Positions 40,201 through 44,555 of a stretch of DNA of 64,000 nt are shown one piece after another. How positions within the stretch are numbered: position 1 is the first letter of the stretch; each line of letters opens with the position of its first letter. The translations under genes and the position numbers were made by a program. The notes beneath the pieces were generated by a model that worked only from the letters and a program-made list of their open reading frames with translations, searched no databases and was not told the DNA's origin. Origin of the DNA: Nematostella vectensis (taxonomy: Eukaryota; Cnidaria; Anthozoa; Actiniaria; Edwardsiidae); assembly GCF_932526225.1 (NCBI RefSeq), contig NC_064040.1, positions 3,162,181 through 3,226,180 of the forward strand, in the 5' to 3' direction.

Positions 40201-40524
40201 TCATGTGAACTGCATTGCAGCACATTGCACCTTGTATAGTAGACCGGAATTGAACCCATGTAATTGAGAATTAAGACTAACCCTTGATTTTAAATCGTAG
40301 CGACAGCGTATGACACACAGTTTTTGTCGGGTCTCTATTATTTGTTCCAGGCGTTCCTCGAAATCAAGGACCTAATGAACCAGGTACGCTCACACTTGCC
40401 TGAACAAGAGCCTCGTCCTGATAACGAGGATGAGCAGAGCAACGAGCTTTCAACACTAGAAGACCACGAGGGCGGGCAAGCCGACCCTAGACAGCTAAGC
40501 TTTGATCTCAGTTATGTAGAGTGA
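4746..40524 (+). CDS. KNTC1: KNTC1 / Rough deal (ROD), kinetochore RZZ complex large subunit; 3' part of the gene
   Basis: ROD is the scaffold of the ROD-Zwilch-ZW10 complex. In the family it acts in the kinetochore corona, recruits dynein through Spindly and supports the spindle checkpoint. Forty-five exons are visible; their lengths add to 4635 nt, exactly 1545 codons in one frame including TGA at 40522-40524. Identity rests on segments shared with vertebrate KNTC1: SVVPWS near the start, VFNCKSIDKDLGLGY, AQTRLPFHSLLYG, a DIHKASDEIA piece, VWRNHSHE and LEYKIYDPQLWN, all in the expected order. The part seen corresponds to the helical solenoid and the Rod C-terminal domain; the N-terminal beta-propeller must lie left of the window. 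Introns carry most of the local minisatellites. One intron (18227-19101) is GC-AG. Exon blocks are given as separate entries. The last exon has an acidic Glu/Asp-rich tail that I do not recognise from vertebrates. Confidence 0.93.
5655..6235. repeat. Degenerate GGAACGGACTACTTAGG repeats followed by a 62-bp triplicate
   Basis: 5655-5995 holds about twelve loose copies of a GGAATGGAACGGACTACTT-like motif just inside the exon 2 donor. 6015-6225 holds three close copies of a 62-bp unit containing CATCCATCTGTCATCTCTC and AACAACAGAGCCAAGGGGC. Both lie in the intron between exons 2 and 3. Confidence 0.8.
7795..7930. repeat. GAT/ATG-rich simple repeat in intron
   Basis: An imperfect ATGATGATG/GATAATGAT tract in the intron after the exon ending at 7767. 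The methionine-rich short ORFs across it on both strands are products of the repeat. Confidence 0.8.
8982..12020. repeat. 62-bp minisatellite, about 49 copies, starting inside the exon 7 donor
   Basis: The unit contains CATTCATAATGCACATC, a run of ACACACAACACG and CATCCTCTTCATGCTACGAG. The array begins two bases into the intron after exon 7 (donor GTACGAGTAC at 8980). Later units read CTACGAGTAC, so they lack the donor GT. Variants (AAACAC/TTAACAC, CGAGGAC/CGAGTAC/TGAGTAC) recur in the same order about 1550 bp apart, for example at about 9850 and 11400. This points to duplication of a 25-unit block. Confidence 0.93.
12282..12475. repeat. Two-copy tandem duplication, about 93 bp
   Basis: Two near-identical copies, each starting TGACTTGAAAACACAGGTA and ending AGCCATACAGGTTGCG, in the intron before the exon at 12655. 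No coding sense. The intervening sequence 12021-12281 shows nothing recognisable. Confidence 0.85.
12655..17356 (+). CDS. KNTC1: KNTC1 exons 8-16 of this window
   Basis: Exons: 12655-12724, 13302-13366, 13492-13611, 14141-14187, 14254-14349, 15090-15271, 15492-15597, 16257-16399, 17250-17356. Junction phases agree throughout: 1, 0, 0, 2, 2, 1, 2, 1, 0. The block encodes ARTAITLMKYALKRDLPTL, a KEFSEFFSLPMYDDDE acidic stretch, EELMSHFAANLNINIH, a Cys-rich LLCVCTTCCDPGLLCDC region, then FKEEGLVLDSSLALPL. The last piece matches the order in vertebrate KNTC1. The exon at 17250 sits behind a duplicated acceptor (17209-17254). Confidence 0.87.
12700..13040 (+). repeat. Four diverged copies of the exon 8 end plus its donor
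   Basis: The exon end and donor, TACGCCCTAAAACGG then GGTAAGTATGG, recur at about 12790-12815, 12865-12910 and 12998-13032. The copies carry GGTGAGTATGG or GTGTAAGTATGG. All four keep a donor-like GT(A/G)AGTATG. Spacers contain GATAGAT(T/C)GATG(C/G)ATATGGT and AATTACATAGCC pieces. Only the first copy is used in the KNTC1 frame I built. Confidence 0.85.
13050..13240. repeat. (GAT)n / (ATG)n microsatellite in intron
   Basis: GATGATG-rich tract, perfect ATG triplets at about 13156-13236. Gives poly-Met or poly-Asp reading frames that are not genes. Confidence 0.95.
13677..13694. repeat. Poly-C run in intron
   Basis: An uninterrupted run of C in the intron after exon 10 (ends 13611). The sequence 13700-14100 shows a short GGATGTCATTAATTTC direct repeat and otherwise nothing recognisable. 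Confidence 0.8.
14465..14718. mobile_element. MITE with inverted termini and TTAA target duplication
   Basis: The left end AGCCGCATTGTCACCA and the right end TGGTGACAATGCGGCT are inverted repeats, continuing to TTTACTTCCGG with few mismatches (about 28 bp). TTAA flanks both sides (14465-14468 and 14715-14718), as for piggyBac-type insertion. The inside (246 bp) is non-coding. It lies in the KNTC1 intron before exon 13. Confidence 0.75.
15986..16136. mobile_element. Small MITE with CAGGGCCGTAGCAAG termini
   Basis: Element 15991-16131 has inverted ends CAGGGCCGTAGCAAG and CTTGCTACGGCGCTG. TACGA flanks both sides as a possible 5-bp target duplication. CAG-starting ends suggest a hAT- or CACTA-like origin, but the family is not certain. 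It sits in the KNTC1 intron before exon 15. Confidence 0.7.
17209..17254 (+). repeat. Duplicated 3' splice site in front of KNTC1 exon 16
   Basis: TACTTGCAGATCTAACGATCGA occurs twice, about 31 bp apart. The first copy is followed by GTTACC, the second by coding sequence from 17250. Both have a usable pyrimidine-AG, and the frame and protein favour the second. Confidence 0.8.
17538..17760 (+). repeat. Dispersed repeat copy (ACAGCGCGACCA family), first copy
   Basis: TTACAGCGCGACCA, GTATGGA(A/T)T, AACNTGTCT, CAGTGTCTGAAT, CGTCAGAAG and CCACACATA follow in the same order as at 40733-40935 downstream of KNTC1. The two copies are about 70-75% alike by eye. A SINE or MITE remnant is likely; the class is unknown. 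Confidence 0.6.
17819..21943 (+). CDS. KNTC1: KNTC1 exons 17-26 of this window
   Basis: Exons: 17819-17872, 18119-18226, 19102-19230, 19601-19717, 20034-20143, 20409-20622, 20839-20925, 21107-21208, 21472-21565, 21885-21943. The second ends in AAG followed by GCAAGT, a GC donor. Joining there gives LLVK-VFNCKSIDKDLGLGY, which matches the vertebrate order without gap. The exon at 20409 carries an extra Pro-rich linker (PTANPLPQAQKPRLGHTPG). Later pieces VDQYDYTRLLYVL and AQTRLPFHSLLYGDPWKVI are strong KNTC1 landmarks. Confidence 0.9.
18321..18564. mobile_element. MITE with CAGTGGAACCTGG termini, TA target duplication
   Basis: Left end CAGTGGAACCTGGAGTTTA and right end TAAATCCAGGTTCCACTG are inverted, flanked by TA at 18321-18322 and 18563-18564. 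The inside is rich in AAATCGAG-type direct and inverted pieces. The ends and TA target fit a Tc1/mariner-related non-autonomous element, 240 bp long, in the intron after the GC donor. Confidence 0.8.
19441..19459. repeat. Poly-C run in intron
   Basis: A C tract with a single interruption near its end, in the intron before exon 20. No other feature is visible in 19231-19600. Confidence 0.75.
20225..20300. repeat. AAGCGCTTAGAG / AAGCGCTATAC pair, possible SINE tail
   Basis: GAAGCGCTTAGAGCC is followed within 30 bp by AATAAGCGCTATAC. This paired motif resembles the 3' region of dispersed animal SINEs. Only a short piece is visible, so the class is uncertain. Confidence 0.35.
22040..22440. repeat. 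Tandem repeat, about 45-bp unit, nine copies, intronic
   Basis: Units contain CCCAGTCCTCAGAACCCCC and TGCTCCATCTAAA. They lie between KNTC1 exons ending 21943 and starting 22578. Unit length varies by a few bases. Confidence 0.85.
22578..29321 (+). CDS. KNTC1: KNTC1 exons 27-38 of this window
   Basis: Exons: 22578-22809, 23093-23166, 23674-23869, 24402-24478, 24593-24646, 26290-26342, 27396-27462, 27777-27895, 28551-28686, 28775-28870, 29122-29178, 29267-29321. Phases all agree. This is the best-conserved part: a VLHKYSIAEPALVAIV stretch, GDIHKASDEIASINN, NKEGLVRGVWRNHSHE, then LVAELSLEYKIYDPQLWN and IRYLRHVLVSLAGVPDMWQ. It corresponds to the Rod C-terminal domain. An acidic insert (GEDDENSEDAMN) sits at 26290-26342. 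Exons ending 23869 and starting 27777 both have tandemly duplicated borders. Confidence 0.93.
23340..23630. repeat. Three-copy intronic repeat
   Basis: Copies contain TGAGATATTGCCTAAATTC, CAACGTTAAATTGAAATG and ATGTATGCAAAGCACTT. The first and third also carry TTCCGTTTAAGCTTGCACTT and TGTCCTTGGGG. They lie between exons ending 23166 and starting 23674. Confidence 0.85.
23823..24075 (+). repeat. Tandem duplication of the KNTC1 exon 29 end plus donor
   Basis: The last about 47 coding bases (ACGAGACTCGTGGTGCGAGA onward), the donor and about 75 intron bases recur at about 23953-24075. The second copy reads CACGTAAGG where the first reads CAGGTAAGG, so its exon edge is altered but GTAAGG is kept. 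Confidence 0.9.
24762..26238. repeat. 26-bp minisatellite, about 56 copies
   Basis: Unit: CAGAGTCTTGTCACGCTAG followed by TCGTATT, with many single-base variants and shortened CACGTAG units. It fills most of the intron between exons ending 24646 and starting 26290. Confidence 0.95.
26385..27035. repeat. AT-rich minisatellite (CTATCTTGAACTGTATATA unit)
   Basis: About 18 units of 30-45 bp built on ATACTATCTTGAACTGTATA and GGTGTATAGATA. It starts about 40 bp inside the donor of the exon ending 26342. The Tyr/Ile-rich ORFs on both strands are repeat translations. Confidence 0.93.
27600..27830 (+). repeat. Tandem duplication of the KNTC1 exon 34 acceptor and exon start
   Basis: About 107 bp, from TTTAAAGAGGACA through GTTCTT(T/A)CAG to about 40 exon bases (CAAACACCCTCGGCTAAT onward), occurs twice. 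The upstream copy has an intact AG but lacks two bases after GGCTAAT, so its exon start is frameshifted. The downstream copy (AG at 27775-27776) is used. Confidence 0.9.
28085..28445. repeat. 74-bp tandem repeat, about 4.5 copies
   Basis: Units contain GTCATTTTCCTATCTCTGTC, CGTAATAACGAGGTTCGCTG and TTTAGCGAGAGAGTACATAA. GTTCGCTGTTTAGCGA forms a small near-palindrome in each unit. Intronic to KNTC1, between exons ending 27895 and starting 28551. Confidence 0.9.
28885..29090. repeat. GTCCGTCTGTCTG simple repeat
   Basis: A degenerate TCTGTCTG/CCGTCCGT tract with TGATTATCTG or TGATTTTCTG spacers, starting about 15 bp after the donor of the exon ending 28870. Confidence 0.85.
29615..32655. repeat. 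About 95-bp minisatellite, roughly 32 copies, with a 948-bp higher-order repeat
   Basis: Units contain CTAGCAATGTCTTTGACCC, TTGCGTGGGCATGTTTATGA, GCAAAGGGCACATTAT and CCCCTCCCCTCTCCCCT. The blocks 30621-31568 and 31569-32516 match almost base for base (offset 948 bp, ten units). It fills the intron between exons ending 29321 and starting 32844. Long ORFs on both strands are repeat translations. Confidence 0.95.
32844..40524 (+). CDS. KNTC1: KNTC1 exons 39-45 of this window (C-terminus and stop)
   Basis: Exons: 32844-32907, 33445-33574, 34565-34642, 34719-34766, 35988-36085, 39709-39823, 40351-40524. They encode VSPPLSPDELSSCHDSAYLL, then CPLLLDLDIPPIATQ and HALSCLMMIP, which align with the end of vertebrate KNTC1, then less conserved helical segments. 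The final exon has an acidic tail with NEDEQSNE and ends TGA at 40522-40524. That TGA overlaps GTGAGT at 40521, so a further splice cannot be excluded. The exon ending 33574 is followed by about 41 in-frame copies of its own donor, and the one ending 36085 by about 110 donor copies. Confidence 0.85.
32955..33440. repeat. 80-bp tandem repeat, six copies, abutting the exon 40 acceptor
   Basis: Unit contains TGTCCCATCGTTCCTTCTG, a doubled AATTCAAATTG and ACCCATTGCTCCTTGGTG. The last unit runs directly into GTAG at 33441-33444, the acceptor of the exon at 33445. Earlier units read GTTG there, so they have no AG. Confidence 0.92.
33559..34420 (+). repeat. 21-bp donor-site minisatellite, about 41 copies, in frame with KNTC1 exon 40
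   Basis: The exon end AACACTTGCATTAAG plus donor GTATGC is the repeat unit. About 41 copies follow head to tail, with GTATAC, GTATTC and AGGGTATGC variants. Because 21 is a multiple of three, the KNTC1 frame stays open through the whole array (about 7 residues per unit, NTCIKVC-like). The intron 33575-34564 is 990 nt, with no in-frame stop until the TAG at 34562-34564 that forms the acceptor. Confidence 0.95.
34767..35200. other. Intron start without recognisable feature
   Basis: AT-rich intron sequence after the exon ending 34766. A G-rich then C-rich stretch (GGGGGAGGGTATAGGGGG and CCCCCCTCCCCCCC) at about 35109-35178 may be a transposon end. No coding exon was seen. Confidence 0.5.
35208..35455. 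repeat. 21-22-bp minisatellite (CGGCACTAAATTATATTTTT), about 11 copies
   Basis: Nearly perfect AT-rich units in the KNTC1 intron between exons ending 34766 and starting 35988. The Phe/Tyr-rich ORF across it is a repeat translation. Confidence 0.95.
35600..35930. repeat. 15-bp minisatellite (CGTGTGCGCCTTG), about 20 copies
   Basis: Two blocks of CGCCTTGCGTGTG units separated by about 45 bp that include an AATGTGAACGATATGC piece, itself present twice (about 35588 and 35781). It lies in the same intron, just upstream of the exon at 35988. Confidence 0.93.
36086..39565 (+). repeat. Donor-derived minisatellite, about 31-bp unit, roughly 110 copies
   Basis: It starts exactly at the donor of the KNTC1 exon ending 36085 (CAG then GTAAGGACATGG). 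Each unit reads GGAGGTAAGGACATGGGCAC then ACAGTGAGGGA, with length variants of about 20-35 bp. Nearly every unit keeps AG-GTAAG, a close match to the consensus 5' splice site. The reverse strand has almost no stop codons in any frame, which explains overlapping ORFs of about 950-1270 codons (Pro/Cys/Leu-rich). These are not genes. Confidence 0.95.
39875..40112. repeat. CACCATCAC triplet repeat in the last KNTC1 intron
   Basis: An ACC/ATC triplet tract with larger-scale CCATCACCATTATCACC periodicity, about 50 bp inside the donor of the exon ending 39823. ORFs on both strands (Thr/Ile-rich; Gly/Asp-rich) are repeat translations. Confidence 0.93.
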
Positions 40525-40732
40525 GTTTGTGTTCGTATAGTGGAGAGTCTACAGGACTTGACTGTGGGACATGACCTCTCTACAACAGGCAGTCTGGATG
40601 GCAGATGCGCATCAGCGGCTATCTATTCATTTTGACATCAATAGATCTTAGCTAGCTGACATAAGAGTAAAGTGACGAGTAAATAGCAAAAATTGGATGA
40701 CTTCTGTTTGTCTTCTTTTTAATTCTTATTAC

Positions 40733-40935
40733 AGCGCGACCAGTAAATCTGTAAACGAGGAAGTATGTATGGATTTTTTCTTACCCAATCACATGCTAGT
40801 TTGCAAACAGCCAATAAGGAACGTGTCTTGACAGGTCTCAGCGCCTGAATGTTCGCTTGCGATTTGTCAAAAGACAATCGACTTTCCACGCATACTTTTT
40901 GGTGTCCACAGTTTTACAAGTCACCCTATAATCTA
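40733..40935 (+). repeat. Dispersed repeat copy (ACAGCGCGACCA family), second copy
   Basis: Related in order and spacing to 17538-17760. It begins with TTATTACAGCGCGACC, which also looks like a splice acceptor after KNTC1. The similarity to an intronic copy argues that it is a transposon-derived repeat and not a final exon. The sequence 40525-40732 shows nothing else. Confidence 0.55.
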
Positions 40936-40968
40936 CACGCGTTCTTTTATCTCACAATTTTCTATCAT

Positions 40969-41574
40969 GTAGTATAGTAGTTGGCGGTTCTGGCGCATTT
41001 AGGTTAAATGCGCTAGAACCAGGCCAACTACCATACCACTTACCCGCCGTTGAGTTCCAGAGTTACCACCCACTAACCCACTGTGGAAACTGCCGATGGG
41101 ATTCATTTTATGGAAACTATACCTTTTTTTTTTATTTTATGGAGACTATATGTTATTTTTTTATTTTATGGGGACTATATTATTTCATAATTTGATGGTA
41201 ATAACACGGTTACAGCTGTTGCGTGACATTCTTGAAGTCTCAATTCTTAGGAGCGAGTAAGGGGAACCCCCCGCGGGCGAATATAAACATGTCTATTGTA
41301 TTTAGGGACTTTCCTGCTGACAAAGTGGGGCGTTCTAGATTTGCTTAGAGTCATGCCAACGCAATAACATTTTAATTCCTAAGAGTGGATCAGGGGATTC
41401 CCCGCGGCTGAGTATGTGCTTCAAATAGGGATTCGTATGTCAAATGGGTAATCGGGGTCATTGTCTGATCTTATAATGCCCGTAGGCTAAGCTTTTGATT
41501 CCGTCTTTTAATATGTACCTTTTATCGTCGAAACAGCTGAGTGATACCTTGTTTATTTCGTAACTTCCTAGTTG
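40969..41574 (+). repeat. Polinton left terminal inverted repeat
   Basis: Matches the reverse complement of 50293-50893 with scattered mismatches and small indels. It begins GTAGTATAGTAGTTGGCGG. The inner end runs into the 3' end of the polymerase gene, so the last codons of that gene lie inside the repeat. The outermost 60 bp is itself palindromic (see hairpin entry). Confidence 0.93.
40977..41034. other. Terminal hairpin in the left Polinton end
   Basis: TAGTTGGCGGTTCTGGCGCA and TGCGCTAGAACCAGGCCAAC are near-perfect inverted arms, meeting at TTTAGGTTAAA. The stem is about 27 bp with one small bulge and a loop of about 3 nt. The right end has the same structure. Confidence 0.85.
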
Positions 41575-42775
41575 ATGGTTTTGGCTTCTTATCGTGGTGT
41601 ATCTTCTTGTTGTCTATTAGTGTGCTCGTGTAGTCTTCGTGTTTTATGTTACTCTTGATTACATTCTTTTTTATTCCCTTTGCTGTCTTTCCTCCTGTGT
41701 GGTCGTCTTTCATGTAACTATACATCTTTGATCGTAGTCCGACTAATTTGATTCCCTTTGCTGTCTTTCCTCCTGTGTGGTCGTCTTTTATGTAACTGTA
41801 CATCTTGGATCGTAGTCCGACGAATTCGCAGATGAGGGCTCCGGCAGCCTCGTCCTTAAACTTGCCGATCGCCTTCTTGTTTGATTCTTCGAAGTATGGT
41901 GAGTCTTTCGGATAATCACTGTTGTCGCATCTGTCTCTATTATTCCAAAAGTCTCGGTATGCGTCTTCTGTCTCTATCTCGTATGTCAGACTGTCAGTGA
42001 ACAGTAGCCGTGCCTTGTCTCCATACTTCTCTTTGATGTAGTTGTAGTGGAAGTCGTACATCAGTACCTTGCTGAGGTCTAAGATGCACATGCCGATGTA
42101 TGTGGGCCTGTTTAAGTTGAGTGTCTCTTTGATCTTGTGTACTGCTACTAAGCCCTTGTAGAATATCTTACTGCTCACATAGGATGGCTTGCTTACCAGT
42201 TTGAGTAGCCTCTTCTCGTCGGTGACTAGTCGGACGTCTACTCTTTTTCGTAGGCTCTCCATAGTCTTGCCGAATACACTGTTGTTCATTAGCTTGAAGA
42301 AGTCCTTTTCGAATGAGTTTTTAGCGTTCTTGCGCTTTTCAGTATTGAAGTTTGTATACTGCTTGAGCCATGGCGATTGATCAAACTCTAGTACTCGGTA
42401 GACTTTAGTTACTTTTAGGCCTAGATCTATGTATAGTTGTAGGTTTCTGTAATGTAGTACGTACTTCTCTTTGTTCTTTAGAGTGGGGATCAGTTTAGAT
42501 ACTAGACCTGTTGATATGCCGTACTTGGTGGATATCCTGTTGCAGTATTCTGACAGCATGTCTTTTGACACGTTCTCTGCGGCTAGAGGGTAGTCGTTGT
42601 GTAGGTCGTGCAGGCATTTGGGGTACTCTAGGTCGACCTCTAGTATCAGTCCCTTTTTACTGTCATCACCGTGCTTAGCGAGGTTTATCTTATTGATCTT
42701 CTTTTCTGTCATCCACTTAAACCCCATCTGTACAAGTTGTTTGCGTCTAGGTACATAACATACTTTGGGGGCGCC
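41522..42775 (-). pseudogene. Protein-primed type B DNA polymerase (Polinton PolB), C-terminal part, broken
   Basis: The main ORF 41522-42727 gives about 400 residues of the polymerase palm and thumb. A KNSFEKDFFKLMNNSVFGKT segment carries motif B (around residue 136-155). The motif C region reads LLFTDSLTYEIE and is shorter than the family motif, which has two closely spaced catalytic aspartates; one appears lost by a small in-frame deletion. A motif A-like piece (YLDANNLY) lies at about 42729-42772 in a different frame, so there is a frameshift near 42728. The exonuclease and terminal-protein regions are absent. A 26-residue segment (GLRSKMYSY to TAKGIK) is tandemly duplicated at about 41680-41840. 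The stop and last codons lie in the terminal repeat. Clearly inactive. Confidence 0.88.
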
Positions 42776-42846
42776 GTCTCATCATATGATATAGGGTCTA
42801 ATTTATAGGGTATAGGATCTGATTTTTGGGTCGCTCGAGTTCAACC
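42776..42846. other. Short spacer with TATAGGGTCTAATTTATAGG repeats
   Basis: Two related pieces, ATATAGGGTCTAATTT and GTATAGGATCTGATTT, lie between the polymerase remnant and the zinc-ribbon ORF. This is where the missing polymerase N-terminus would be expected, so a deletion joint probably falls here. Confidence 0.45.
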
Positions 42847-43137
42847 TCATCTCAAGCTTTGTCCCAGGTCCGCAATAGTTGTATTTTTTTTTTTTTTTTT
42901 TGGCGTGGGGGTGCGCATATGTAGCTCCCCCATTTTCGCTAATTGCTCCTGAATATCGAGTCTGCCACCTTCCTTCGCGCTAATAAACTTACACTTCCTC
43001 GCCCCACACTCGCTACACTCTCCAACCATGTGAAGGCGTCCGTTCTTGGATACTTCCGTTTTCTGGTCGATGGTATCAGTAAATTTCCTGTCGCAAACAG
43101 TACATTTTACACATCTATATATAATATCGTTAGACAA
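42847..43137 (-). CDS. Small zinc-ribbon-like Polinton protein
   Basis: Up to 96 codons. Cysteines are spaced CVKCTVC near the start, then ECSECGARKC around residue 38-47, typical of a small treble-clef or zinc-ribbon domain. A lysine run (PKKKKK) lies near the C-terminus, coded by a T-rich run on the + strand. No ATG is in frame near the beginning, so the start is unclear or broken. The ORF overlaps the end of the protease ORF. Short zinc-ribbon proteins are common in Polintons and large DNA viruses. A nucleic-acid-binding role is only inferred. Confidence 0.5.
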   Translation of the reverse strand: MSNDIIYRCVKCTVCDRKFTDTIDQKTEVSKNGRLHMVGECSECGARKCKFISAKEGGRLDIQEQLAKMGELHMRTPTPKKKKKNTTIADLGQSLR

Positions 43138-43535
43138 TAGATGCGAAGGCCTGGATGATCATTAATCTCGTCAGGTCTCAGTTTGAAATCGAGTAGAATG
43201 TCGATAGGTCTCCGCCCTATATTACGCTGTTGGATGTAGTAGATGCAGTAGTACCCGCACATAATCGAGTTAACAGCTTGGATCTGAGATGAGTTGTATT
43301 CAAATGGCTTGTCGCTAGTTCTCATATATTTAACGCACTCGATGGGGGGTTGGAGACCGAAACTGTCGAAGTACTCGACGCATTCGTTATCCGTTTTATT
43401 ACACATGGCGACCCAGTGTGTGCCATCACCGTCGAAATAGTCTTGAAGGTTAACGATTAGACTACTATTGTTTTTAATCTCGCGAGGTAGCATGTCTTTG
43501 CTAAACGTCCCAACGCATCCTTTCACGCTCCTCAT
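43107..43535 (-). CDS. Adenain-type (C5) cysteine protease of the Polinton
   Basis: About 142 residues from the ATG at 43533-43535, which follows an AT-rich GATATTGATATAATT. Longer open sequence upstream lacks an in-frame ATG. The catalytic layout of adenovirus-type maturation proteases is visible: THWVAM with the His, EYFDSFG with the acidic residue, QIQ before the nucleophile, and SIMCGYYC with the Cys. These proteases cleave capsid and core precursors during virion assembly. The ORF has no internal stop and appears the best preserved gene of the element. Confidence 0.88.
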   Translation of the reverse strand: MRSVKGCVGTFSKDMLPREIKNNSSLIVNLQDYFDGDGTHWVAMCNKTDNECVEYFDSFGLQPPIECVKYMRTSDKPFEYNSSQIQAVNSIMCGYYCIYYIQQRNIGRRPIDILLDFKLRPDEINDHPGLRIYCLTILYIDV

Positions 43536-43542
43536 AATTATA

Positions 43543-44037
43543 TCAATATCTATATTGCTCAGCGGTTTTCCCAAGCCCCGTAGAAGGGGGTGGGCGGCTC
43601 ATTGTTCCTGGTAGTACTAGTCCCTTTGCTGTATTCTTTTTTTTTAGGCGCGCTTGCTGCCTTCCCTTCTCTATGCGCGCCCCCTCCTCTTGGTCTCCTA
43701 ACAACTGTTCCAGGTAACGCAATCCCTTTACCACCGAAGATACCCCCAGTAGATTAGGGAGCAGAGACGCAGCAAGGCCACCTAGGAGAGCCCCAAGAAA
43801 CCCCCCTTGTTTCGTTAGTTGTGTTTCCGATAGCTTGATATCAACACCTACACCCTTTGATTTGGCCTTGCTGATCTTGTTCATTTGCTGTTTCGTCAGA
43901 CGAATTTTATCATCACCATGAAAGTTGCTAGGCGATAGTCTAATCGTGGTTGAAGTCTTGTCTCTTACGGCTGTGGCTATCTTACGTTTCTGTGCTTCAG
44001 ATAGTTTGAGCGATGTTGCTACATAGGTCGTAGGCAT
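43543..44037 (-). CDS. Basic core-like Polinton protein with Gly-rich hydrophobic segment
   Basis: 164 residues. The first 85 contain three related stretches (SLKLSEAQKRKI, IRLTKQQMNKI, IKLSETQLTKQ), each with basic residues about 8-10 apart. They are followed by GGFLGALLGGLAASLLPNLL, a glycine-rich amphipathic or membrane-active helix, and a basic tail. Proteins of this shape lie beside the protease in cnidarian Polintons and recall adenoviral core or minor capsid precursors. The exact role is unknown. The start ATG lies just after a TTGTCTAACGATATTATATA motif. The ORF is intact and its 3' end nearly touches the protease start. Confidence 0.6.
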   Translation of the reverse strand: MPTTYVATSLKLSEAQKRKIATAVRDKTSTTIRLSPSNFHGDDKIRLTKQQMNKISKAKSKGVGVDIKLSETQLTKQGGFLGALLGGLAASLLPNLLGVSSVVKGLRYLEQLLGDQEEGARIEKGRQQARLKKKNTAKGLVLPGTMSRPPPSTGLGKTAEQYRY

Positions 44038-44097
44038 TTTTATATAATATCGTTAGACAATATAACACCTGTTTACAGAATTACCCCAAGCAATGGT

Positions 44098-44400
44098 ATG
44101 TTCTTGAAAGGTGAATGTGGTCCTAGTATGATTCCTCTACCCTTCTTCGGTCTACGTTTTCTTCTCTTGACGCCTCTACCCCGAACTGCTTTATTAGTGG
44201 CGCCTGAGATAGCTCCTGAGGCTGCAGCGATTCAAAGAGATGGTAGCACCTTTTTTAACACAAACGGTGCAACCATTCTCATCAAGTTACCCAACCCAGC
44301 AAGAAATCCACCTTGCTTCGCTACCTGCGTCTTAGATAGTCTCAAGCTGACTCCAACACCCCTTTTTCTTGCTGACACGACATTCTTATACTAAGTTTTG
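44098..44400 (-). pseudogene. Broken second core-like gene
   Basis: On the reverse strand a frame reads GVGVSLRLSKTQVAKQGGFL, clearly related to GVGVDIKLSETQLTKQGGFL of the neighbouring 43543-44037 gene. A hydrophobic stretch, an in-frame stop near 44233, a Gly/Ala segment and a strongly basic RRKRRPKKGRG stretch follow. It is either a decayed duplicate or a decayed paralogous minor capsid/core gene. The + strand ORF here is a shadow. Confidence 0.65.
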
Positions 44401-44555
44401 GTTTAGCCTAAGTGATCGCTTCCACTAAGCTGAGAGGCTGTTTGTCTTATCGACACTGGCTACTTCTTAATATACGCGTTTCTTAATCGTCTCCTTTTTG
44501 AGACGCGGTGAGATTAAACCCTGTTTTCACATAACTAATTTTCTATACCATTATG
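44401..44555. other. Spacer between core-like and capsid remnants
   Basis: No ORF. Contains AGACGCGGTGAGATTAAACC and other unassigned sequence. Confidence 0.4.

Noticed and set aside
40735-40825. A 46th KNTC1 exon joined from a GTGAGT donor at 40521 to the acceptor at 40738
   Set aside because: The frame fits, but the sequence belongs to a repeat also found in an intron at 17538-17760. The TGA at 40522 is the simpler end. Left as an open possibility.
44098-44394. Forward 98-codon ORF in the Polinton
   Set aside because: Shadow of the broken reverse-strand core-like gene, which carries the recognisable residues.
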